Source: Neoceratodus forsteri (lineage: Eukaryota > Chordata > Ceratodontiformes > Ceratodontidae). Taken from it: a stretch of DNA of 64,000 bases. The translations under genes were made by a program, and so were the position numbers. Positions 45,481 to 54,731 of the stretch are shown piece by piece; within the stretch, counting starts at the first letter, position 1, and the number at the start of each line of letters is the position of its first letter. Below the pieces are notes generated by a model. The model searched no databases. It saw nothing but the letters and a program-made list of their open reading frames with translations, and was not told the DNA's origin. Where the stretch lies: positions 887,960,001 through 888,024,000 of the forward strand of contig CM057456.1 in NCBI GenBank assembly GCA_016271365.2, in the 5' to 3' direction.

Positions 45481-45924
45481 GGGACAAGATGGCCCAAACC
45501 CCAGTCTTTGTTCACAAAACAACCATATAAATTTTCCCATTGACTTATAATGGGAGCTTAAAAGTGTCACAACTTTTAAATGCCTTAATATTTTTTCACC
45601 AAACAAAAAGCGGTATGTTCGGTCAGCCAGGCTCTTTCAGATGATCCATCTTGCAGAGCAGCACACCACATGATGGCCGTGCAGGGCCACAGACAAAATC
45701 TCCAAAACTGCCTTCAAAACTAGATAATTGTGCATTTTTCAGCATTTTCGTGTGCAAAGACCATACGTCCAATCACAACAAAATTTGGAAGATCAAGAGA
45801 TCTACCATGCCCCACTGCACATACCAAATTTCAGGCAAATCTGTTGAACGGGTCCAAAGTTAATAACATGCAAACTTTTGACTTTAACATAAAAGTGCCT
45901 TCATAACCCGACCGCCCCACTATA

Positions 45925-45974
<50 letters not shown>

Positions 45975-45975
<1 letters not shown>

Positions 45976-47110
45976 GGCAAATAAAATCTAAAAAGCTGAT
46001 TGGCTGAAATGGTTTCAGAGCCATGTCCTAATCAGCTGATAACCATTCAACCAGCACTATCACCACCCTAACCCAACAACAGGATGGTATCACTGTGCCA
46101 CCTTCACAGAAAATCATTTTAGCGCTAGGCACACAATGTGCCAAAGCATGGTGCAAAACAACAAGAGTCTGTCATCAGAAAATAAAGTCCTGTTGTGGCA
46201 GCTGACTGCGATCAGTTAACCAAGCCATAAGTGAGTCACTCATCCCACCCAGCTGCCCATTCACGAGCAAGAGCAACCCCAATTTTATGCTGCAGTGTTA
46301 AAATTTAAATCTCACCTTCATTTTGTTTTCTTTAGAAAACAGTTTGATGCCAGCCACCCATCCATGGGTATCCTGCTCATCATCGTCCTTGCCAGCCAAC
46401 CACGCTCTCCAACTCTGACCTCAGACATCCTCCTCTCAAAAACACACACACGGAAGTGACAGTGCAAAAATATTTTAAATTTCAACTCTAACCTCAACTC
46501 CTCCGGTAAATCCCACACAGAAACCCGATCGTGAGGCAACACAGATTCATGTGTCTCCAAGATACAACCTTTAAATAAAAGCCTAGAACCACTCCATAAT
46601 TTCATATTTTTCATGCTTCTCAAAAGTAAAAGATGGCTGTCCAGTGTCCGATCATAGCTGCTTTTGTTCCTAAACATCCTCCACCGCACTGTCCCTTAGT
46701 CTAAACTCTGCTGCTCTCCTCACTAGCAGCTTCTTATTACACCTGCTGCAGATTTCAGCTTTGAGAGACATGGTCCTGGGACACAGTGAAGGAGAAAGGT
46801 GCTCTGAACTATGGCAGTTGCAAAGTGACATGCTTGCAAACAGACTCAGTCCCTCTAAAGGCATAACAGCCAGAGGGAAAAAAAAGAAACATTAAAATAT
46901 CGTACACCTGTGTGTGTGGTGGTGGGGGGGGACTAACCTCAGGACTATGTGTTTTCAGACAGAGGGGAGTCCTCTACTGACCAGCTAGCCAATTTCAAAT
47001 ACAGAACAGCACAGTAATAGGTGAACTATTTTTCCTATTACTAGTATTAGAAAGCTCTTTAAAAAAAAATTGGACATTTTCTTTCTTCCTTTCTTTATAA
47101 TTACTTGGAG
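45975..47110. other. Spacer; unclassified open stretch on the minus strand
   Basis: Minus-strand frames at 46,670-46,864 and 46,318-46,689 (64 and 123 codons) overlap slightly. The first includes MSLKAEICSRCNKKLLVRRA, which looks protein-like, but I recognise no family and see no supporting splice or promoter context. A short (CA)n lies near 46,440. It may be a decayed transposon ORF; I do not call a gene. Confidence 0.35.
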
Positions 47111-47125
47111 GACCAATTTTATAAG

Positions 47126-47275
47126 CACAATAACACACTCCAAGGTGTGGATTATCTTCTGATAAGAGGACGCCCAGGTGCATGAGGCACTCAGCGCAAG
47201 TGCCTCATGCCTCATAATGCACCTCGGCGTGCTGTTATCAGGAGATAACCCACACCTTGTCTTGTGTTATTGCTT
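47126..47275. mobile_element. Hairpin MITE, family HP, copy 2
   Basis: The left end 'gcacaataacacac' and 'aaggtgtggattatc' pair with 'gataacccacaccttg' and 'gtgttattgc' on the right. The inner stem 'gcatgaggcact'/'agtgcctcatgc' closes a 7-bp loop near 47,193. The whole ~150 bp folds into one long hairpin. Confidence 0.82.
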
Positions 47276-48519
47276 GCATACATATATATATATAGACAAT
47301 ATATATATATTATAGGAGCATGGTCGCACCCCTATAGTTAGGGTTCGGCCTTCACGTCTTTGTTAAACTCAGCAGTTTGCACTTTAATACAGTACCTTTG
47401 CAACTGTTCAAGCAATTTGGATGAAAGTTTGCATGAGCCATTAGGGAGAAAAGATCTCTTGCTGTGGCAAGCTTCATTCCAGTCAGATGTGTGGGTGAGG
47501 AGATACCGATTGTCACAAATGTGAAAATTACTGTTTTTGGTGAAATTCTTTGTCACACCACTGTGTGAAAAATGGTGTGGAATTTTGGTCTGACATTTTT
47601 AGGGTAGAAAGGTTTTGGGTCACAAGTGTGCCGTTTGAAGACTTGGTGAAAAAATATTGATCCATTCGAAAGTTATTAAATGTCAATGTTTCCCCTTATT
47701 TCCTATGGGACCAGTTAGCTGTCCCCCTCAAAAACGGATTCTTTATTGCAAATGCTTGATCTTTTTTTGCAAATGTGGGATCTCTTGCCACAAATGTAGA
47801 ATCTTTTTCCATGTTTCTGTCATCTTGTTTTCAGTTAGCAGTGAAAGCAAAATTAAATAACTAAAAAAAAAGATGGGTTTTATTTATTTATTACCTAATC
47901 AGTACCCGTGGAATCTGAATTTCTACCATTATGGAGTGATGGAAGTGCAGACCTTCTGGAAAGAGGGCCCTGCACTACTGCACACAAATACACATAGCAT
48001 TATGGAGTGATGAGAGTGCAGGGCCCTCTGGGCCCTGCACTCCCACAGGGAAATAAGGATACAATTACAAACTCTCATAAATTATGGATGAATGGGAACC
48101 TAGGGCCCTGTGTGACAGGGAGGTCCTGCAACTCTTGAAGACCAACCTTTTCTTATATCTGTTGCAACAGTTCTTCTGTTTCTTGGCCTAATTTATGCTT
48201 TACAATTTCTAGTCCATAAGGTTGGCCACCTGTGGGCACCCCTTCCCTTTCTTGACTATGCTATAGTGTCCTCTTTAATTTTCCTTTTCCCTCTCAGGTC
48301 CTTGTACAGGGTGGTTATTGTGGTAACCTCCAAGCATATGTAAAACAGGTTATGTTCATTGTTGTAGGATTTAGTATGTAATAGCACTACATCATAAAAT
48401 ACCTTGATGTATATACCTTATGTTTATGAAACCTGTAAATGTTGAAAATATCATGGCACTAGGTGTTTTTGATAATGGTAAAAAGTACTAGTTAATTATT
48501 ATAGAAATTAAGTTAGTTG

Positions 48520-48735
48520 TGCTATTTAAAATGCATGTAAATTGCTGTAAACTGAACAAGTCTGAAATGTCATGGTGATTTGCATATATCCCATGACGCT
48601 TTGCATTATGGAAGTATGTATGATGTTGTATTTCTTTGAAACTTGATTTGTTGCCAGTGCTCTTTGGGGAAACCCTTTTTTCAGTGATTCTGTACTGAGG
48701 TTCTTTGTCTATAGCTTGTTTTGTTTTTCTTTTTC
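48520..48735 (-). mobile_element. Partial copy of the hammerhead-bearing repeat, without the ribozyme part
   Basis: On the minus strand it begins 'gacaaagaacctcagt' (48,711), continues 'tttccccaaagagc', 'ataatgcaaagcgtcatggg' and 'atatgcaaatcacc', and fades near 48,520. It matches 43,029-43,210 in order and spacing, but ends before the region where the hammerhead core would lie. Confidence 0.8.
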
Positions 48736-49085
48736 CTTTTTGAGCTCCCACTACCCAAGCAAACAAGGCCCACATAGGGATGAAGAGTTTTCACTAAAAA
48801 TGTTTAGATCAGAGATCAGTGTCAGTAGATGCTGGCTAAGTACAGAGAAAGGACATATGTAGTCTGTTGCTACAAACTGATGTACTAAAGAAGGAATATG
48901 ACATTGCTGAAGCATATTTCCCCGTATTCCAAACAAAAATCACACAGAGATTGTGTGTTGAACCTGAAGTTCTGTGTCTGGTCCATCTGTTATCCCACAA
49001 CCCCTCCATACCCTGCACTCCCACAAACAAATAGGGCTATGATTATACTATCTCAAAAAATAAGGAAATTCATTTCAAAAAAACT

Positions 49086-49365
49086 TTGTTAATGCATCAG
49101 TTAGGGTTCCACTGACAAAAGTTGGGAAATGTTCTGTTAGAGCTTTATCAAGGAACACCCATCACTGCTGTTCTTGCATGCATGGTGGGGGTGGGGTATT
49201 AGGGTTGGAAGCTGAGGAAGGGGGTAGGGTGTAGGGGTTGGGAACTTTAAGCTCCCCTCATGCATGTTCCTGCATGCACAGTGGGAGTGGGGTGTTAAGT
49301 TTGGGAACCCTAAAGTCATATTTCTCTACTTTTGACAGGCCAACCCTAATGGTGCATTAACAACA
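49086..49365. repeat. Hairpin arms in copy 7
   Basis: The left arm 'gttaatgcatcagttagggt' (49,089) pairs with 'aaccctaatggtgcattaac' (49,342). G-rich inner sequence includes two 'catgcatg'-type words. A decayed relative of the family hairpins. Confidence 0.7.
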
Positions 49366-49439
49366 TTTTTGCAATGAATTTTCTTAATTTTTTCAGACAG
49401 TTTATTTGTATCCTTATTAGGGCAGAGAGAACTCTTGGA

Positions 49440-50335
49440 AGTCCTGAACACGATGAAAATCTGGAGTGACAATATTGAAAATGACGGAATTTATGTGTGT
49501 AACTTGGCCATTTTTAGGTTTTTTAAAATTTTCAGCATGTCCTTTTTGAAACCCCACCTCATGAACAGTGTTACTGTTATTTTGTTCATTGGTCTCGAAA
49601 TGTGATTTGACACAGTGATTGTGCCATTCTGTGCCACAGGTGGAAAAACACATTTTGGGCAGAATATGAAGAATGACAGCGGTACTGGTTATGAGGAGGT
49701 GTGAAAAAAATGTCAATGTTGAAAAATTGGAGTGAAAATATAAAAAAATTGGTGAAGTTATGAGCGTGTGTAGAAAGTGCAGAACACACGCTTGTAATGC
49801 GGTCATGTTTTTGGACGTTTTTAACCAAATTTTCAACATTGGCTTTTTGAAACCCCACCTCATGAACACTGCTAGTGTCATTTGTTCATTTGTCCCAAAA
49901 GGTGATTTCACACAGTGAGTGCACCATTCTGTGCCACACATGTGAAAACACATTTCAGGCAGGATGAAGAGAATCACAGCTTTACTGTTCATGAGGTGGT
50001 GAGAAAACATGGCAATGTTGAAATTTTGGAGTGAAAATATAAAAAATTGAGGAAGTTACGAGCGTGCATAAAAACTGCACCACACACTTTCATGACATGG
50101 TCATTTTTTTAAATTCTTTCACCACACTTTCAATATGGGCTTTTTGGGACCTCACCTCATGAACAATGGCACTGTCATTTCATTAATTGGTCCTGAAAGG
50201 TGATTCCGCACAGTGACTGTGAAATCACCTTCTGGGCCCAAGTAATGAAATGACAGTGCCAGTGTTCATGAGATGGGTTCCCAAAAAACCCATGTTGAAA
50301 ATTTGGTGCAAAAATATTAAACAAAAGACTGTGAT
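49440..50335 (+). repeat. Three-unit tandem repeat, ~300 bp, in copy 7
   Basis: Landmarks 'cctcatgaaca', 'ggtgatttcacacagtga' and 'ttggagtgaaaatataaaa' recur at intervals of about 300 bp. The minus strand stays open for 197 codons (49,417-50,010), but its translation is itself a two-unit peptide repeat and is not a credible gene. Each unit is partly self-complementary. Confidence 0.82.
50157..50274. repeat. Strong ~116-bp hairpin in the last tandem unit
   Basis: Arms 'tcatgaacaatggcactgtc' (50,158) and 'gacagtgccagtgttcatga' (50,250) pair almost fully. They extend inward through 'atttcatta'/'taatgaaat', with a further inner stem 'aggtgatt'/'aatcacct'. Pairing is better than in the two earlier units. 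Confidence 0.85.
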
Positions 50336-50459
50336 ATCAACATAAGTTGAAACCGCCATTGACAGAAATTCTACAGCACTTACCCAGATTCCTCAGTTTG
50401 CGGTTCAGCTTTGAAAAGTGCAGACGTGTCCTGGTCCAGAGAATATCATAGCTGGTGAC

Positions 50460-51190
50460 TTCTGGAGGTAAGTATGGGGTAAGTGGGGGTGTGTGGGGAG
50501 GTGTGTGTACAGAGTGATGGTGGGGATAGGTGAGGGGGAGATGATGGGGGATAGTTTTCTTTACAGGTTTAAAAAAAGATGTTGGGGACAGTTTTCTTGT
50601 TTGACAGGGGTACAAAGTGGTTGGGGACTCTGGGGGTGGACTTCCCAGTGTTCCAGAGTGGTGCTGGGGGGAGAAGCATGACTGGGGACAGTGGTGGTGT
50701 GCTCCCACTGTCTGACACTATGGAGGGATCTCCAACATGGGGATTGGGCACCCCAATGTCAGAGAATAATAAAAGTTTAATGTGAGTCACTGGGGGTGGG
50801 CTCCCCAATCTCAGACACAATGGGGGAGGGATGTCCGACATGGGTATTGGACACCCCAATGTTGGAGAATGATAAAAGTTTAATGTGAGACACTGGGGGT
50901 GGGCTCCCCCATGTGGTACGCTATAGGTGGGGATCTCCAACACTGGGGTTGGGCACCCCAATGTTAGAAAATAATAAAACTGTTATTTGAGGCACTGGGG
51001 GTGGAGTCCCCAGTGTCGGACATTATGGAGGGATCTCTGACACAGGGATTGGACACCCCAAAGTCAGACAATAAAACTTTATTTGGGGACACCAGGAGTG
51101 GGATTTCATTTCCCACACTGCTTGGGGGGGGGAGACACAGGACTTGGGACAGTAGGAGTGGGCTCCCCAGTGTCCCACTACAAGGGACCA
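50460..51190 (+). repeat. G-rich tandem repeat, ~115-120-bp unit, about six copies
   Basis: Each unit has 'actgggggtgggctcccca', 'gggatctccaacatgggg', 'attgggcaccccaatgt' and, in four units, an 'aataaaa' word. Overlapping frames on both strands (for example 50,569-50,961 minus, Pro-rich) are repeat translations. The aataaa words could act as polyadenylation signals, but nothing shows that they do. Confidence 0.85.
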
Positions 51191-51239
51191 TTTTCTTTTT
51201 TCATTAAGCTGCTGGGAGTCCTTCTTTGTACAGCCATTT

Positions 51240-51625
51240 CTGGGAAATGGCTGTTGGTTGTGGTCTGACATTTTCAGGGCTAAAAGCCTTTGCCCCACAG
51301 ATGTGCCTTTTGATGGTTTGGTGAAAAAATATTAATCCATTCAAAAGTTATTTAGTTTTTAATCTGCCCTTAGGCTCCCTGCGACACTGTGTACCCTGCC
51401 TGTGAAAACAAGCTACCTGCGTTTGAAAACAAGCTTGTTTTCATATGGCACATCTATTTTTTTCCCATAGAAAATAATGAGAAATTAAAAGTTAAATAAA
51501 TTTTGAATGAATTACTATTATTTCACCAAACCTTCAAAAGACACATCTGTGGGGGCCAAGGCTTTTAATCTTGGAAATTTCAGACCACAAAAAAAAAGCC
51601 ATTTTTGAGAAACAGCTGTCGAAAG
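51240..51625. repeat. Inverted repeat around an 18-bp perfect palindrome
   Basis: 'gaaaacaagcttgttttc' (51,425-51,442) is its own reverse complement. On its left 'tgatggtttggtgaaaaaat' (51,311), and on its right 'atttcaccaaacct' (51,515) with 'acacatctgtggg', form longer arms out to about 51,240 and 51,620. Confidence 0.8.
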
Positions 51626-51839
51626 AAATTGACAAAACTTTTTCAGATTTACTATTTTCACCACTCTGTGTCTCAACAATCACAAATGGGATTGACACAA
51701 AATTTGGGAAGTCAAGAGACCTTCCCATAGCCACAAAGCATGCCAAATGTTATGCCAATTCCTTGTACTGTTGCAAAGTTATTAAAGTGCAAAATTTGAA
51801 GTTTAAAGAACTACTGACGCCTCAAAGAAAACTGAAAAA

Positions 51840-52300
51840 TGTAATGAGCTGGTATTATTTGGCTTGCATTCCATTTATATTCTATATATTTCAACTTCCC
51901 ATTATTTATTATTGAGGAAATGTGCATGAATACATGAGATTTATCCCTATGAGTTCCCTTAAAGTTCATTTGCCTCTATAGCTTACTCCCTATTTCACAT
52001 CATAATCATCTGTTGTAACATCATAGTCTGTTGTCATGAAAGTAACAGTGATGCCACAAGCAGTGGATTATGACTCCCAGGTAGGGAGAAAGCAACTGGG
52101 ACAGATGAACTCCTCAGGGGTAAAGATCCTGTTTTCATTAGAAGGACCTCCATAATAAAAAATGGGTAGGAGGACTACAGAGCTGATGTGCAATACAAAG
52201 TGAACTGTGTCTAAATATTATGTTTTGTTAAAGTTCTCCTGAAGGTGTCAGCTGCTCTTTAACATTAAACTGCCCTGCCAACCCTAATCTACTGGCACAG
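51840..52300. other. No recognisable gene
   Basis: AT-rich spacer between TA-foldback copy 7 and a microsatellite; no repeat or ORF of note. Confidence 0.5.
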
Positions 52301-52303
52301 TAA

Positions 52304-52400
52304 GATATATAGATATAGACATAGATATAGATATAGATATAGATATAGATATAGATATAGGTATAAACTTAGACATAGACATAGACATAGATATAGATCT
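52304..52400 (+). repeat. Hexanucleotide microsatellite (agatat/agacat)n
   Basis: About fifteen units of 'atagat' drifting to 'atagac'. Confidence 0.95.
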
Positions 52401-52646
52401 AATGAGACATACAGCCTATTGAATAGGCAAAATTATACCATGGACATAAGTGAACAGTCAATCAAATGGTCAGACTGGCAGTTTACCACTGGTGTAAATC
52501 TTCTGACAATCACTGGCTGATGAGCAAATAACAGAGCAAATGGTCATCTGCAGCACAGGAATAAATACAATAAAAATAAACACACAAAGCAACCTCTTTA
52601 AAAGTTGTGTTGTATTATAGTAAAAAAAAATAACCTTGATATAATC

Positions 52647-52789
52647 GCAATAAGCCACTTGGAGGATGTGGGTTATCGGGGGATTTACCATGACTGGTGA
52701 GGATTTAATCACTCAGCTGCGCCTCATGGGCAAACCACTCCAGACATGGTAAATTCCCCGATAACCCACACCCCTTCATGGCTTATTGC
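52647..52789. mobile_element. Hairpin MITE, family HP, copy 3
   Basis: The left end 'gcaataagccacttgg' and 'gtgggttatcgggg' pair with 'ccccgataacccac' and 'catggcttattgc'. The inner 'ttaccatg'/'catggtaa' continues the stem. The same ends and arm order as copies 1 and 2 define one non-autonomous family. Confidence 0.85.
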
Positions 52790-52899
52790 TTAAATATCCC
52801 ACAGTCAAATACAATATTGATGTGATCACTGTGGGAATTTTCCCAAGATGAAAGAAAGCTAGTCATCATGATTCTGTACACGGTACCTTGAAAACATCT

Positions 52900-53290
52900 A
52901 CAAGCACAGCAAACAAGTTGATCATGCCAGAGTACAGGTCTATGGTCCCACCCTAAAAAAAGGAGCTAAGACAATAGAGGGGATACAGTGAAGGATGATG
53001 AGAGTGGTTTTAAGGACAGCACAGGTATTTTTTTTACCAGGAAAGAATAGAAAGCCTTTATATATACTCTTTAGAGATGAGGAGTGAGGGGTGGCATAAT
53101 AGAAACCTTCAAATTCATTGAGGGCATATAACAATGTAGACACCAGAGAGTTATGCAGACTAAAGAATCAGATAAATGCCCAAGGGCACAATGTCAGACT
53201 GACAGGAATAAAGTTAAAAACAAAACCACGACCAAGCATTTATTTACTAAAATGGTGGTTACCAGTGAAACAGGCTGTCTAAGGAAGTGG
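52900..53290 (+). mobile_element. LINE L: decayed ORF2 C-terminal remnant
   Basis: Plus-strand fragments in shifting frames read VQVYGPTLKKGAKTIEGIQ near 52,935, then (R)MMRVVLRTAQVF, GGIIETFKFIEGI near 53,090 and ETGCLRKWLP near 53,268. These line up with the CR1/L2 C-terminal order: VQ.W.P.LKK, VQRRA, GDMIETFKYL, FTERVV..WN.LP. Very degraded; identified by the order of blocks. Confidence 0.55.
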
Positions 53291-53299
53291 TTACCGTTG

Positions 53300-53515
53300 G
53301 TTCTATCAGTATAGCGTAATGGTTAAGAGCTCTGAGTTGCAAACCTGGAGACCTGGGTTTGAATCCCACAGCCCCCACCTGCATACTTTGTGACCCTAGG
53401 CAAGTCACTTAACTTCTTGTGCTCCCAGGTTGCACCTGGAAACAAGCTTCAGGCTTAGTGTGCCTTTTCTGGTTAAACAATGTCCCTTTTCCCCTTTCCC
53501 AACTTCAAGCTCATA
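53300..53515 (+). mobile_element. MIR-like tRNA-derived SINE, copy 2
   Basis: A-box-like 'tagcgtaatggttaaga' near 53,312 and a well-preserved B box 'gggtttgaatccc' near 53,354. The MIR-like core 'gcaagtcacttaacttc' (53,400) and the same 3' part as copy 1 follow ('gcacctggaaacaagctt', 'tctggttaaacaatg'). The head is closer to a tRNA than copy 1, so this is the better-preserved copy. Confidence 0.88.
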
Positions 53516-53904
53516 TGGGACAGATATTTGGAATAATTTGAAACTCATGAAATTGCAAGAGTATTGAGAAAGTGGAGTGGTGGGAGTCAATGACTCCCAC
53601 AGTGACTCTTGATAGGAATCTGGGGCAGACCAAACTGATGAAAATCTTCCCCTGTCCCTCACTGCCTATCATTGTAACTACAAAAACCTTCCTCCCACAC
53701 TAAGCACAGATATGGAAGTCATGACCTAAGTAGACTAAGCAACTGAATAGGCAATTGGATGAAAGGAGAGGGGAAGGCAGAACAAAATCCAAATAGAAAC
53801 ATAGAAATATAGAAGTTGACAGGAGATAAGGACCACAAGGCCCATCCAGTCTGCCCATTTTCTCTACCTTTTGAATGTGCCATAGGCCTGTACTCTGTCA
53901 TGGT

Positions 53905-54212
53905 CTATCTATTCATACTCATCTGTATTGCTCCCTTATGCCTATCCCATGTCTGTTTGAAGCCCTGCACTGTATTCATATCCACCACTTCCTGAGGTAG
54001 GCTGTTCCATGCACCCACCACCCTTTCTGTGAAAAAGAACTTCTTCACATTACCCCTTAACTGGCCTCCCTCTAATCTCATGCTGTGTCCTTTTGTCCTG
54101 CTATTCTTCTTATATTGAAACATGTTAGACTCTTTCACCTTGTTAATGCTCTTAAGATGTTTGAATGCTTCAATCATATCACCGCTCCCCTTCCTTTGTT
54201 CTAGGGTATACA
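53905..54212 (-). pseudogene. LINE K ORF2, C-terminal piece
   Basis: One open frame: YTLEQRKGSGDMIEAFKHLK, GHSMRLEGGQLRGNVKKFFF, TERVVGAWNSLPQEVV and FKQTWDRHKGAIQ. Uninterrupted apart from the insertion at its start. Confidence 0.9.
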
Positions 54213-54731
54213 GATATACAGACAATAGGTATCCAGAGTTGCTAGGGTCTCACCTTACCTCTGGGATCTGTTTGCTATATGCAATTGTGACTTTTTTAAA
54301 TGAAATATTAATATTGCAGCTAAATCTGTGTGTCTGGAGCCCTGTCCCTCTGTAAGGAACAGGAAGAGGGTATGTAGTTTTACTGACACTTCGAAGGAAA
54401 CTACAGCCATTTAAAACTGAAAATGTTTAGCTTGTATCTACCCTGGGGACCATTATCTGTTTAAAAACACACTAAGAGGCTGCTTTTTAACTAATTTTAG
54501 GCTTAAATTTTCCAACTTGATTCCAGCCTCACTGCTTGCCCCCAGGAATACATCTGGATCACTGAGCACTATTTCTACTCAGCCTGCAGTGGGTAGAGCG
54601 AGCATGCGGCATCGCATGCGAAGTCATACATGTTGAGCGTGCAAGTGACAAATGCTAGAAATAAGTGCACACCTTATTGTGACAAGTATACAGATAGGCT
54701 TACCTAAACAGTAAGATAAAATGGATACAAC

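Larger units (their letters stand above)
43527..45970 (+). mobile_element. TA-foldback element, copy 6
   Basis: Bounded by TA-rich tracts at 43,529-43,603 and 45,924-45,970. It has a hairpin at 43,604-43,965 whose centre differs in sequence from copies 1, 3 and 5 ('caatcatcccaagattga'/'tcaatcttgggatgattg'). The body phrase 'ttggtgggagcac' follows, then ~1.5 units of the 291-bp repeat, the 'gatcaaagaat' array (44,490-45,480), and the distal domain ('atttcaggcaaatctgttga'). It ends in a decayed 'cataacccgaccgccccact' instead of 'gaaccctaactatagtgg'. About 2.4 kb, non-coding. Confidence 0.76.
47283..51835. mobile_element. TA-foldback region, copy 7: two distal ends facing outward
   Basis: Begins at TA-rich sequence with the family's distal end inverted ('ctatagttagggttcgg' at 47,332). 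A distal-type module in forward orientation lies on the right ('cttgtactgttgcaaagtta', 51,763; 'gtgcaaaatttgaagtt', 51,787). Between them lie an inverted hammerhead-family fragment, a hairpin-like pair of arms (49,090-49,365), a ~300-bp tandem repeat, a ~115-bp tandem repeat, and an inverted repeat around 51,430. Other modules are the 'ggtgaaaaaatattgatcca' phrase (47,646) and its partners at 51,321 and 51,513. Two opposed copies or a composite element could give this layout. Confidence 0.62.

Noticed and set aside
23952..45970. Regularly spaced repeats as a CRISPR array
   Set aside because: The setting is clearly eukaryotic, repeats are degenerate and of the wrong size, and no cas genes are present.
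49417..50010. 197-codon minus-strand ORF
   Set aside because: The translation is a two-unit repeat produced by a ~300-bp DNA tandem array.
50337..51298. Pro-rich ORFs on both strands
   Set aside because: They are translations of the G-rich ~115-bp tandem repeat.
52495..52560. Second hammerhead core ('ggctgatgagc' near 52,516)
   Set aside because: CTGATGAG is present, but there is no stem II followed by GAAA and no stem I partner.
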